The notes beneath the pieces were generated by a model that was not told the origin of the DNA, ran no database searches, and saw nothing but the letters and a program-made list of their open reading frames with translations. The position numbers and the translations under genes are program-made. A stretch of 64,000 nt of DNA from Polyangiaceae bacterium (GTDB lineage: Bacteria > Myxococcota_A > Polyangia > Polyangiales > Polyangiaceae), in NCBI GenBank assembly GCA_016719945.1, contig JADJYE010000003.1, positions 372,001-436,000 of the forward strand. Direction: 5' to 3'. Below, piece after piece: positions 1 to 8,049 of this stretch. Each line of letters begins with the position of its first letter. Within the stretch, counting starts at the first letter, position 1.

Positions 1-165
1 CGCGTGACCCTCGCGGACGTCCCCGAGATCGTAGACGCCCTCGCGCAGGGCCGCGTGGTGGAGCGGCTCGTCCTGCCGGAACGTGACTTCGACCCTGCGA
101 CCGCAGACCCTTCCCTCCCGGAGCACCCGGCGTCAACTCCAGCGGCGATCCCCGAGGCGAAGTGA
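1..165 (+). CDS. C-terminal end of a (2Fe-2S) ferredoxin-domain protein (partial)
   Basis: The window opens inside a gene in frame 1, and only its last 54 codons are present. The readable tail (RVTLADVPEIVDAL, then VVERLVLP) resembles the C-terminal end of thioredoxin-fold 2Fe-2S ferredoxins, in which a V(T/S)xxDVxEIV segment precedes a final VERL strand. No cluster cysteines are visible, since they would lie upstream, so the family call rests on this short tail alone. The TGA overlaps the GTG of the next gene, suggesting co-transcription. Confidence 0.4.
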   Translation, partial: RVTLADVPEIVDALAQGRVVERLVLPERDFDPATADPSLPEHPASTPAAIPEAK

Positions 166-617
166 GCCGTGGCGGTGCGCCGAGCCTGAGCCTCGGGTTC
201 ACCGAGTGGCTGACGGGGTGGTACCGCGATGGCCTCGGGCGTCAGCGGCCGCTCCAGCTGGAGGTCCAGGGTGCGTCGAAGCCGGGGATGGGCCTGCGCG
301 AGTTCGTCGCCACCGGGACGCTCTCGGCGGACGGCCTCGTCGCCACCGCCGCGCTCACGGGGACCGTATCGTTCGTCTCCGAAGCAGGCCGTGTCTGGAC
401 CCTCCGCTACGATCTGGCCTCGAGCGTTCCGCAGGGGCTCCGCCTGGTCGCGACGAAGCGCGATCTCGCCGGCGCTCCCTACGCGGCCTTCACCACGCTC
501 CGCGGTGAGATCTTCGACACCGAGCGCGTCCAGCTGCTGGCGCCCTTCGCCGCGCGGTTCGACGCCCGAGGAGACGTGGGACGATGGCTCCGAAGCGTGT
601 CGCTCCGCAGGGTCTAG
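162..617 (+). CDS. Conserved-looking hypothetical protein
   Basis: This is a 151-residue protein that I do not recognise. The GTG start overlaps the TGA of the preceding gene, and the 3' end overlaps the ATG of the DNA methyltransferase by about 34 bases, so the three genes look like one transcription unit. There is no signal peptide or membrane segment. The sequence is mixed alpha/beta with several beta-rich stretches (GTLSADGLVATAALTGTVSF). It is probably a soluble cytoplasmic protein. Its coupling to the methyltransferase makes a functional link possible but unproven. Confidence 0.6.
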   Translation: MSRGGAPSLSLGFTEWLTGWYRDGLGRQRPLQLEVQGASKPGMGLREFVATGTLSADGLVATAALTGTVSFVSEAGRVWTLRYDLASSVPQGLRLVATKRDLAGAPYAAFTTLRGEIFDTERVQLLAPFAARFDARGDVGRWLRSVSLRRV

Positions 618-2467
618 TCCCGCGGGCCCGCCTGCACGAGGGCGTTCTCGCGCTCAATCGTGCGCTCGCGCCAAGGCACGGCGCGCGACCGGCCCACTGC
701 TTCATCCTGCGGGGGCTGGCCTCGCGGTGGGCGCGCGCCGTGACCGAGGGAGAGGTCGAGGTCGCCCTCTCGTCGCTCGACCATGACGCGACCGCGGGCT
801 TCGCCACCCTCGCGGGGCCGCTCGAGCCCCTGCTGCCCCTCGGGCGCGAGGCGCCCCCTACGGGCGAGCTCTGTGCGCGGGTCGTGCTGCCCGCTCCGCG
901 AGCCTCGCGCGAGCTGGCCGCTTACCTCGGGGCAGCGCATGAGGCCCTGCTCGCAGCGGGCGCCGAGCGACGGCGCGCGGGCGCGCACCACACCGATCCC
1001 GAGCTGGCCCGCGCGGTCGTTCGGCGCGCGCTCGAGCCGCTCCTCGCTCGCTCGGGCCCTTCGGCGCCGCGCGTGTGCGACCCTGCCATGGGCAGCGGCG
1101 TCTTCCTCGCGGAGGTCGCTGAGATCCTCACGGAGCGCAGCGAGCTTTCGCTGGCCGAGGTCGTCGCGCGCTGCCTCTACGGGGTCGATGTCGACCCGCT
1201 GGCCGTAGCGCTCGGCGCCGTCTCGCTGTTCGTCCTTTCGGGGCGCGCGCCAGAGGTAGCGACCGGCCTCCGCTCGCACCTTCGCGTCACCGATTTCACG
1301 CTCGACGAGGCGGGTGAGCACGACTCGAGCCTGGACGAGGTGCAGAGCGCGGGTGGCTTCGACGCTGTCGTCGGCAACCCGCCGTGGGTCGCCTTCGCGG
1401 GGCGAGCAGCGCAGCCCCTCGACCCGGCGCGGCGGCGCTTCTACGCAGGTCGATTCGCCGCCTTCGCTGGCTATCGAACCCTCCACGGAGTGTTCGTCGA
1501 GCGCGCCGCGGAGGCGCTCCGCCCCGGAGGTCGGCTCGGCCTCGTGCTGCCCACCTCGGTCGCAGACCTCGACGGATACGCGCCCGTCCGACGTGCGCAC
1601 GACGCGCTCTGCGAGCCCGAGCGCGCGCTCCCCGACTACGGCGCCGACGCCTTCGAAGGCGTGTTCCAGCCGTCGATGGCGCTGGTGTCGACGAGGCGCG
1701 CCGCTGCCGTCGTCGCGGCGGGGGAGGCGTGGGATCTCGAGCGAGGCTCGGACGACCTCCTCACCGAGCTCCTCGAGGCCGCTGCGCGGGGCCCGAGGGT
1801 GCCAGAGGCGTGCTTCGGCGAGCGCGGCTTTCAGTCCAGCAAGGAGGACCGCTCCCTGCTCGCGCGCCAGCCCGACGCGCGCCGCACGCTCGGCCTCCGC
1901 TGCGGCGCCGACGTCGGTCCGTTCGTGCGTCATCCGCCCAGCTATTGGGTGGCACCGTCAGACCTCGGTTCACGGCTGCGTTCGGCGTCGCAGTGGGAAG
2001 AGGTCGCCGTGTACGTGCGGCAGACGGCGCGCTTCCCCATGGCGTGCCTCTCGGACGGTGCCCCCTTCAGGAACTCCATCCTCGCTGGCTTCGGGGTCGA
2101 CGATCGCCTCACGCCAGAGTTCCTCGTCGCGTACCTCAACGCGAGCCTCGTGAGGTACCTCCATTACGCTCGCTTCCGAGACGCGCGGCAGGGCATGCCT
2201 CAAGTGAAGATCTCGCACCTGCGACGGACGCCTCTGCCGCCAAGCGCGTCGGCGGCGTTCTTCCATGAGCTCGCGTTGCTCGGCGCGGAGCTGTCTCGCG
2301 ACAACACCGGCGCCAGCTCCGCCGCGCAGGCGCGGCTCGATCGGGCGGTGGTCGAAGCGTGGGGTGTCTCGAGCGCGCTCGCAGCCCGCGCAGCGGAGTG
2401 GGCGCTCGGCGAGGGGCGCGTGCCGGTGGCACGTGCGTGGGGCAGGAGACCGCCCAGCGACGCGTGA
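584..2467 (+). CDS. Eco57I-type N6-adenine DNA methyltransferase
   Basis: This 627-residue protein has the two hallmark motifs of class I N6-adenine methyltransferases: a SAM-binding motif I (DPAMGSGVF, about residue 167) and catalytic motif IV NPPW (about residue 265). The 370 residues after the catalytic domain fit the target-recognition region of Eco57I or PglX-like enzymes. Some Eco57I-family proteins carry a fused nuclease, but I see no PD-(D/E)XK motif here and no separate endonuclease gene nearby. It may be an orphan methyltransferase or part of an unusual modification system. The ATG lies within the upstream gene, indicating translational coupling. Specificity cannot be read from the sequence. 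Confidence 0.75.
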   Translation: MAPKRVAPQGLVPRARLHEGVLALNRALAPRHGARPAHCFILRGLASRWARAVTEGEVEVALSSLDHDATAGFATLAGPLEPLLPLGREAPPTGELCARVVLPAPRASRELAAYLGAAHEALLAAGAERRRAGAHHTDPELARAVVRRALEPLLARSGPSAPRVCDPAMGSGVFLAEVAEILTERSELSLAEVVARCLYGVDVDPLAVALGAVSLFVLSGRAPEVATGLRSHLRVTDFTLDEAGEHDSSLDEVQSAGGFDAVVGNPPWVAFAGRAAQPLDPARRRFYAGRFAAFAGYRTLHGVFVERAAEALRPGGRLGLVLPTSVADLDGYAPVRRAHDALCEPERALPDYGADAFEGVFQPSMALVSTRRAAAVVAAGEAWDLERGSDDLLTELLEAAARGPRVPEACFGERGFQSSKEDRSLLARQPDARRTLGLRCGADVGPFVRHPPSYWVAPSDLGSRLRSASQWEEVAVYVRQTARFPMACLSDGAPFRNSILAGFGVDDRLTPEFLVAYLNASLVRYLHYARFRDARQGMPQVKISHLRRTPLPPSASAAFFHELALLGAELSRDNTGASSAAQARLDRAVVEAWGVSSALAARAAEWALGEGRVPVARAWGRRPPSDA

Positions 2468-2561
2468 GCCGTTGCCTCCCTCTCCGTGGTTTCGCGGGCA
2501 CTCCGCACGTCGCTCGCCGCGGACATTGCGGGGGCGTGCCGCGCGATCTACGCACGGAGGC

Positions 2562-3119
2562 GTGAACCGCCTCGATCCGCACACCAGCCTGCTCTTGATC
2601 GTCGACATCCAGGAGAAGCTCGCCGCCGCGATGCCGGCGGCTCGGCTCGAGGAGGTGACCCGCGCCGCGCGCGTCCTGCTCGAGGCGGCAGACGCGCTCG
2701 GGGTCTCGCTGCTCGCGACCGAGCAATATCCCCAGGGGCTCGGCCCGACGCTCGCGCCGATCAAGGAGCGCCTGGCCGCGAAGGACGTCCCCATCCTTTC
2801 GAAGCTGGAGTTCAGCGCCGCCGACGCGCCCGGGTTCGCCGAGGCGCTCGCCGCCCGCAGGCCGCGCAGCGTGGTGGTCATGGGCATGGAGACGCACGTC
2901 TGCGTCTTTCAGACCGTGCGCGAGCTCACCCTCCGAGGCCTCACGGTCCATGTCCCCCTCGACGGGGTCGCCTCGCGCCGCGACGACCACCGCGCGGCCG
3001 GCCTCGACCTCTGCCGCGCGGCGGGCGCGATCGTCACCACCGCGGAGACGGTCGCCTTCGACTGGCTGCGCAAGGCCGGCGGAGACGCGTTCAAGCGCGT
3101 CTCGAAGGTGGTGCGCTGA
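2562..3119 (+). CDS. Isochorismatase-family cysteine hydrolase
   Basis: This 185-residue protein matches the isochorismatase-like (nicotinamidase/YcaC) hydrolase fold. The first strand SLLLIVDIQ carries the catalytic Asp, SKLEFSA gives the Lys region, and VVVMGMETHVCV supplies the active-site Cys of the usual METHVCV signature. The substrate cannot be inferred, and many family members are uncharacterised. I chose the GTG at 2562, preceded by a purine-rich ACGGAGG, because it starts just before the conserved first strand. A much longer in-frame extension upstream overlaps the methyltransferase and looks like non-coding read-through. The protein is cytoplasmic. Confidence 0.8.
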   Translation: MNRLDPHTSLLLIVDIQEKLAAAMPAARLEEVTRAARVLLEAADALGVSLLATEQYPQGLGPTLAPIKERLAAKDVPILSKLEFSAADAPGFAEALAARRPRSVVVMGMETHVCVFQTVRELTLRGLTVHVPLDGVASRRDDHRAAGLDLCRAAGAIVTTAETVAFDWLRKAGGDAFKRVSKVVR

Positions 3120-3162
3120 GCGAGGGCCGGGCGAACCCGGAGCCGAGCTGGGGACATCCGCT

Positions 3163-4923
3163 CTAGGTCCTGTAGGGGCTCGCCGCGGCCCCTGCCCACG
3201 CCAGCACGGTCGCCGCCGCTCGCTCGAGGATGGGGAGCGCCGCGGTGGGGTCGGTGATCGTCTGGACGCCGACGCGCAGCGCTCCCCCATCGACCGTCGC
3301 GCGCAGGCCGAGGGACTCTTGCAGCTCCGCGAGACGCGCCGTCGTCGCGCTCGCGGCCCGCGGGAGGTACACGACGAGCTCGGACGAGACAGCGAACTCC
3401 CCGTCGAACAGGTGCCGTAGCCCGCACGCGACTCCCCTCACGTTCAGACCCGAGAGCGACAGGTCTCCGACGCGGAGCTGCGCGCGGTGCTCGCTGGCGA
3501 AGGCGCGGTGAGCGCCGAGCGCCCCGCCGAGGCAAGCTGGAGGTGGGACCTCTTCCGACGCCGCGAGCGCCTGGCGAGCGACCTCGACGGCAGCGGCGAG
3601 GACCTCGCGAACGCTCTTCAGCGTGCGCATCACGGTGGCGAACGAGAGCACGACGACCTCGTCGTCGGCCGCGACCGAATGGGCCCGCGACAGGGCGGCG
3701 AGCAAGCCCGAGGTCAGGAAAGCGTGAGCCTGGGCGCTCTCGCGCGCGTGCACGCGGAACCGATCGTCGAAGGGGCTCTCCAGCTCGAGCCCGCGCCCGA
3801 GGTCCGTCCACGATCGGTCGCCCAGCCGCAGGCCGATGCCCAGATCCGGGTGGTCGACCGTGGCCGTGGTGACGGCGCCACCCACGCGCTGCTCCACCGC
3901 GATCTCGACGGGGACGCCGGCGACGCAGAGCCGCATCGTCCCCTCGTCGGGGTCTGCTCGCTCGACCGTCACACCCTCGTTGGAGAGCTCCTTCAGCGCC
4001 TTCTTCCACGCCGAGCGAGCGCGACGATCTCCGACGGAGGCGGTTCGCTCGGCCTTCGGGATCTCGCCGCGTGGCCGGATGATCCCGATGGGCAGCTCGA
4101 GCTCGACGTCGCTGCCGAAGGCAATGACGGCACGGGCCCGAACGAAATGCTCGACCTTGATGAAGTGGCTCTCGAACGACGTCGTCAGGTGCTCGCCGAG
4201 GTCGAGCTCGAACGGAGCCGACTCCCCGTCGGCCGGCGGGTCGAAGGCCACCTCCGGCGTCGACGCCACGACCGTGGGTCCGAGGGAGCTATCTACCAGC
4301 GGCGTCTCCACCGCGACGACGCAGAGCTCGATCGCCTTGAGGCGGTGATGCGCGCCGTTCCACAGCGAGAGGGCTCCCGAGACGACGTCGCCCGGCGAAT
4401 ACCGAGCGCGCTCGAGCGTCATTTCCATGAACAGCTCGGCGCCTCGAGGCTCCTCGTGGGTCGACGCCCTCAGGGCCTGCTCCTTGGGCACGCGGAGCTC
4501 CGGGGCGAGCACCTCGACCGGCCTGAAGGTGCGCTTGTCTGGCCACCACGGGATGGAGACATGCGCCCGGACCTCGTACGCGATCGTCGTGTGGTCGCTC
4601 GAGTACGTCGGGGGTAGATCGTCGGCGGGCAGCTCGAACGATGCCGAGAGCGGGTGCGTCCCCACGGTGAGCGTCCCTGGGCTCGCGGTGGCGGCCAGCT
4701 CCACGATCGTCCTCGTGTGGTAGGTGCGGACCGTCGCGTTGCCCGTGCGGACGGTGCGCTTGTAGCGCTTCTCGGTCCCCACGAAGCTGAGGGTCACGCC
4801 GTCGCAAGGGGTCTCGCTCGCGCTCTCGAGCTGCGCCATGACCTGCAGCCGAGAGCCGGGCTCCGCAGCGTGAGGGTCGAGCTCGAGGTGGATCTTCGGC
4901 CTGCTCCGCATCGACGCGAGCAT
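3163..4923 (-). CDS. Arrestin-like (SpoOM-type) protein
   Basis: This is a 586-residue protein. Its N-terminal ~250 residues form an arrestin-like beta-sandwich: the start PKIHLELD, then GTEKRYKRTVRTG, a mid-domain PPTYSSDHTTIAYEV segment matching the arrestin Yxx-hxYxV pattern, and a second sandwich beginning near RARYSPGDVVSGAL. This resembles bacterial SpoOM/arrestin-N proteins. The C-terminal ~300 residues have no family I recognise. There is no signal peptide, so it should be cytoplasmic. Bacterial arrestin-like proteins have no settled role. It is a monocistronic minus-strand gene, convergent with the hydrolase. Another ATG exists at 4911. Confidence 0.65.
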   Translation of the reverse strand: MLASMRSRPKIHLELDPHAAEPGSRLQVMAQLESASETPCDGVTLSFVGTEKRYKRTVRTGNATVRTYHTRTIVELAATASPGTLTVGTHPLSASFELPADDLPPTYSSDHTTIAYEVRAHVSIPWWPDKRTFRPVEVLAPELRVPKEQALRASTHEEPRGAELFMEMTLERARYSPGDVVSGALSLWNGAHHRLKAIELCVVAVETPLVDSSLGPTVVASTPEVAFDPPADGESAPFELDLGEHLTTSFESHFIKVEHFVRARAVIAFGSDVELELPIGIIRPRGEIPKAERTASVGDRRARSAWKKALKELSNEGVTVERADPDEGTMRLCVAGVPVEIAVEQRVGGAVTTATVDHPDLGIGLRLGDRSWTDLGRGLELESPFDDRFRVHARESAQAHAFLTSGLLAALSRAHSVAADDEVVVLSFATVMRTLKSVREVLAAAVEVARQALAASEEVPPPACLGGALGAHRAFASEHRAQLRVGDLSLSGLNVRGVACGLRHLFDGEFAVSSELVVYLPRAASATTARLAELQESLGLRATVDGGALRVGVQTITDPTAALPILERAAATVLAWAGAAASPYRT

Positions 4924-5100
4924 ACGCGCCGACGGGCCTGATCACTCCAGTGATCAGGGTGATCCCTGCGGTGAGCAGCGCTGCGCGCCCGGCCGCCATG
5001 AGAGAGCCATTTCCTGGCTGATTCGCGGATCGAGAGCGTTGGCCCGACCTCTGCAATGGGAGCCATCGACGGCGCGGTGGGCGCCGATAGGAGGCTCCCC

Positions 5101-6046
5101 ATGAACAAGCTCTCGTTGGTCGCGTCGGTCGGTTTCGTCGCTTCGGTCCTCGCCGCTGCCTGCAACGGCGGGCAAGATCGCTCCGCCGACGCCGAGAAGA
5201 CCGGCGTGCTCGACCTGCCGCTCTCGCAGGAGTGCTCCGCGTGCGCAGAGGACGCGATCCTCAACCTGTGCGACGCACAGCTCGACGCCTGCGTGAACAA
5301 CCCCGACTGCCTCGACGTCGAGGGCTGCTTCCTCGCCTGCGCCGCCGACGACGTCGCCTGCTTCGCCGGCTGTGCGCAGGCGTCGGCCGCGTTCGAGGCG
5401 CTCTCGGACTGCGTGCTCTGCACGTCGTGCGGCGACTCCTGTACCAACGACTGGACGTGTAGCGACGACGGCGAGCCCGGCGACCCCGGCGACCCCGGCG
5501 ACCCGGGCGACCCCCAGGCCTGCGACGAGTGCCTCGCCAACATCGACGGCTCGGCCGAGTGCGCGCAGGTCACCGAGCAGTGCCTCTCCAACACGCAGTG
5601 CGCGGAGATCGCCGAGTGCGCGCAGCAGTGCGGCGGCGACCAGGCGTGCATCGAGCAGTGCGCGAGCAACTCGAGCGACGACGCGTGGTGGCTGTTCAAG
5701 CAGGCCGTCGAGTGCGCGGCGTGCGGCCCGTGCGGGGACGTCTGCAACCTCGACTGCCCGAGCGACCCCGGGGACCCGAACGATCCCCGGCGATCCCACG
5801 GCGGAGTGCGGCTCGTGTGTCCTCGATCAGTCGAACCTCGATGGTCAGTGCGGCGACCTCGCGGCGCAGTGCCAGAACGACGGTTGCTATCAGGCGATCG
5901 AGTGCGCGATCGAGTGCGGCGGCACGGCCGACTGCCTCGAGCAGTGCGCCAACGGCTCCAACGTCTCGTACGAAATCGTGCACGCGCTGGTCGAGTGTGC
6001 GGCCTGCGGGCCCTGCCAAGACAAATGCGGCGACCTCTGCCCCTGA
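5101..6046 (+). CDS. Cys-rich repeat lipoprotein (one frame change)
   Basis: The start at 5101 has a strong ribosome site (AGGAGG at 5089-5094, six bases upstream). It encodes a lipoprotein signal (MNKLSLV...LAAAC), and the mature chain consists of three Cys-rich modules of about 70 residues. Each module has the order CxxC, a CxNxxC pair, a Cys-rich knot, then CxxCGxxC. The modules are joined by Gly-Asp-Pro repeat linkers. The frame breaks at a CCCC run at 5786-5789: removing one C restores the third module through the TGA at 6046. I therefore read it as one gene of about 315 codons with an indel. It should be an envelope-anchored, disulfide-rich structural or binding protein; no enzyme motif is visible. 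Confidence 0.7.
5470..5516 (+). repeat. GDP-linker tandem repeat (9-bp unit)
   Basis: Inside the Cys-rich lipoprotein gene, a 9-bp unit (GGCGACCCC, with third-base variation) is repeated about four times and encodes GDPGDPGDPGDP. A second, shorter copy of the linker occurs at about 5763-5800, next to the frame change. The Gly-X-Pro-like period resembles a flexible or collagen-like spacer between Cys-rich modules. Such tracts are prone to slippage. Confidence 0.75.
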
Positions 6047-6112
6047 CCTCGGGCGTCGATGCGCGGCGGCGATCCTCTGGGGCCGCCTCCGCGCTATCCT
6101 GAGCCACCGAAG

Positions 6113-6622
6113 ATGGTCCGGTCGCCCCTCTCCGCCCTTCGCCCGCTCGCGAGCATCATCGCGCTCGCGGGAGCGGGCTGTGGCTTCGACTGGACCGTCC
6201 CCGACGCGAGCGGCGCTGGTGGCGCGGGGGGAGCGGGTAGCGGCGGCATCGGCGGCGCGGGCGGCGTGGTCGAGCCTGGACAGACCACCTCGTCGACCGA
6301 TCAGGGACCGACGACGACCGGTACGAACACGGGCGGCGGAGATCCGAACGACCCGAAGTGGGGCTCGGACGTGTGCAACGACTGCCTGCTCGGCGCCGCC
6401 GACCAGGGCTGCGGCGACCTGTCGGCCGCCTGCCAGAACGACGACGGCTGCCTCCAGCTCGTCGAGTGCACGACCCAGTGCGGCGGCGATCAGGGCTGCG
6501 TCGAGCAGTGCGCGAGCAACGTGTCGGGGGAGAGCTACCAGCTCTGGCAGTCGCTCGTGTCCTGCGCGGTGTGCGAGGTCTGCGCCGAGCTCTGCTCGGG
6601 CAGCCCGTACGACTGCGGCTAG
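6113..6622 (+). CDS. Single-module Cys-rich lipoprotein
   Basis: This 169-residue protein has a lipoprotein signal ending ALAGAGC, a Gly-rich linker (GAGGAGGAGSGGIGGAGG), a Thr-rich spacer and one Cys-rich module. The module (CNDCLLG, CQNDDGCLQLVEC, CGGDQGCVEQCASN, CAVCEVCAEL) is clearly paralogous to those of the preceding gene. It starts about 66 bases after that gene and probably belongs to the same unit. I infer a surface-anchored disulfide-rich domain. I recognise no named family. Confidence 0.7.
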   Translation: MVRSPLSALRPLASIIALAGAGCGFDWTVPDASGAGGAGGAGSGGIGGAGGVVEPGQTTSSTDQGPTTTGTNTGGGDPNDPKWGSDVCNDCLLGAADQGCGDLSAACQNDDGCLQLVECTTQCGGDQGCVEQCASNVSGESYQLWQSLVSCAVCEVCAELCSGSPYDCG

Positions 6623-6671
6623 CGCCCCCGATCTCCCGGTCCGCGTGAGCTGGTAGGCTGCTCGGAGGTCC

Positions 6672-8049
6672 GTGGCTCGTCCTCCTCCTCTGCCGCCTCG
6701 ATCCCGCCCTCAAGGGGCGTTCGAAGATCGGACGGCGCCGCTCTCGTCGCACAAGAGCGCCACGCCCATGAGCGCGGTCGTCCGCGTGCTCGACGCACCC
6801 GCGAGGCCACCCCGCTTCGTGCTGAAGAGAGGGACCTGCGTCGTCGGCTCGGCCGAGGGCGCAGACATCCTCGTCTCGGAGCCGACGGTCTCGCGCGCCC
6901 ACGTCGAGCTCGCCCTCGTGCCCGAGGGTGTCAGCGTCCGTGATCTCGGAAGCCGCAACGGCACCTTCTACCTTGGCCAGCGGATCGAGAAGATGGTGCT
7001 CTCGCTCGGCGGGCGAGTCCGCGTCGGCGCGGCCACCGTCGCCGTCGAGGCCGACAACGACGCGCTCGTCGGGCTCGAGGCCTCGGGCGCGAGCTCGTAC
7101 CGGGGTCTGGTGGGGACCTCGCAGCCGATGCGGCGCCTTTACGCGATGCTCGAGCGGCTGGAGGGCTCCCTCGCCACGGTGCTCGTGCAGGGCGAGTCGG
7201 GCGTCGGCAAGGAGCTGGTGGCGCGCGCGCTCCACGAAGGCTCGCGGGTCGCGGCTGGCCCCTTCATCCCTCTCAACTGTGGCGCCCTGCCGCGGGAGAC
7301 GCTCACGAGCGAGCTCTTCGGGCACAAGCGAGGCGCCTTCACCGGCGCGACCGACGCCCGCCGCGGCGCGTTCGAGAGCGCCGATGGCGGCACGCTGTTT
7401 CTCGACGAGATCGGAGAGCTGCCGCTCGAGGTCCAGCCGACGCTGCTGCGAGCGCTCGAGCTGGGCGAGATCCGCCCCCTCGGCGACGACCACGCGAAGC
7501 GGGTGAGGGTGCGCCTCGTCGCCGCGACCAACCGAGACCTCGAGGCGGAGGTCGCCGCGGGGCGCTTCAGGCAAGACCTCTTCTTCCGCCTCGCCGTCGT
7601 GCGCCTCAAGGTGCCCCCGCTGCGCGAGCGGCCCGAGGATATCGAGGCCCTCGCCGCGTGCTTCGCCGAGCGCTTGGGCCTGTCGGCGCTCCCGCCCGCG
7701 GTGCTCGAGGCGCTCAAGGGGCGCGCCTGGGCGGGCAACGCGCGCGAGGTGTTCAACGCGGTGCAGTCGTACGCGGCGCTGGGGTTCCTCCCCGAGGCGA
7801 CGCGAGCGGCCGCCGGCTCGCTCGACGATCACCTGCGCGCCCTGGTCGATCCGCGCGCCCTACGCCGACCAGAAAGATGCGCTCGTCGAGCGCTTCACCA
7901 AGGTCTACCTCGAGAGCCTCATGGCCATGGCCGGCGGTAACCAGAGCGAGGCCTCGCGCGTCTCGGGCCTGAGCCGCGGCTACCTCGGGCGCGTGCTGGC
8001 GAAATACGGTCTCGCCCGGGGCGGCGACGAAGGGGCAGGGGAGCGGTGA
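6672..8049 (+). CDS. FHA-domain sigma-54-dependent transcription activator (one frame change)
   Basis: The N-terminal ~110 residues form an FHA phosphothreonine-binding domain (SRAHVEL and GSRNGTFY signature). Next comes a sigma-54 AAA+ domain with Walker A GESGVGKE, the sigma-54 contact loop GAFTGA and Walker B GGTLFLDEIGEL. The frame is lost near 7855. Shifting one base gives a credible continuation (YADQKDALVERF..., NQSEASRVSGLSRGYLGRVL), which is a Fis-like helix-turn-helix ending at TGA 8047-8049. I therefore treat it as one gene with an indel. The start is GTG 6672; an ATG at 6768 is an alternative. It overlaps the kinase GTG at 8046. Family knowledge and context suggest that the FHA domain reads kinase-generated phosphothreonine and switches on a sigma-54 promoter. 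Confidence 0.85.
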
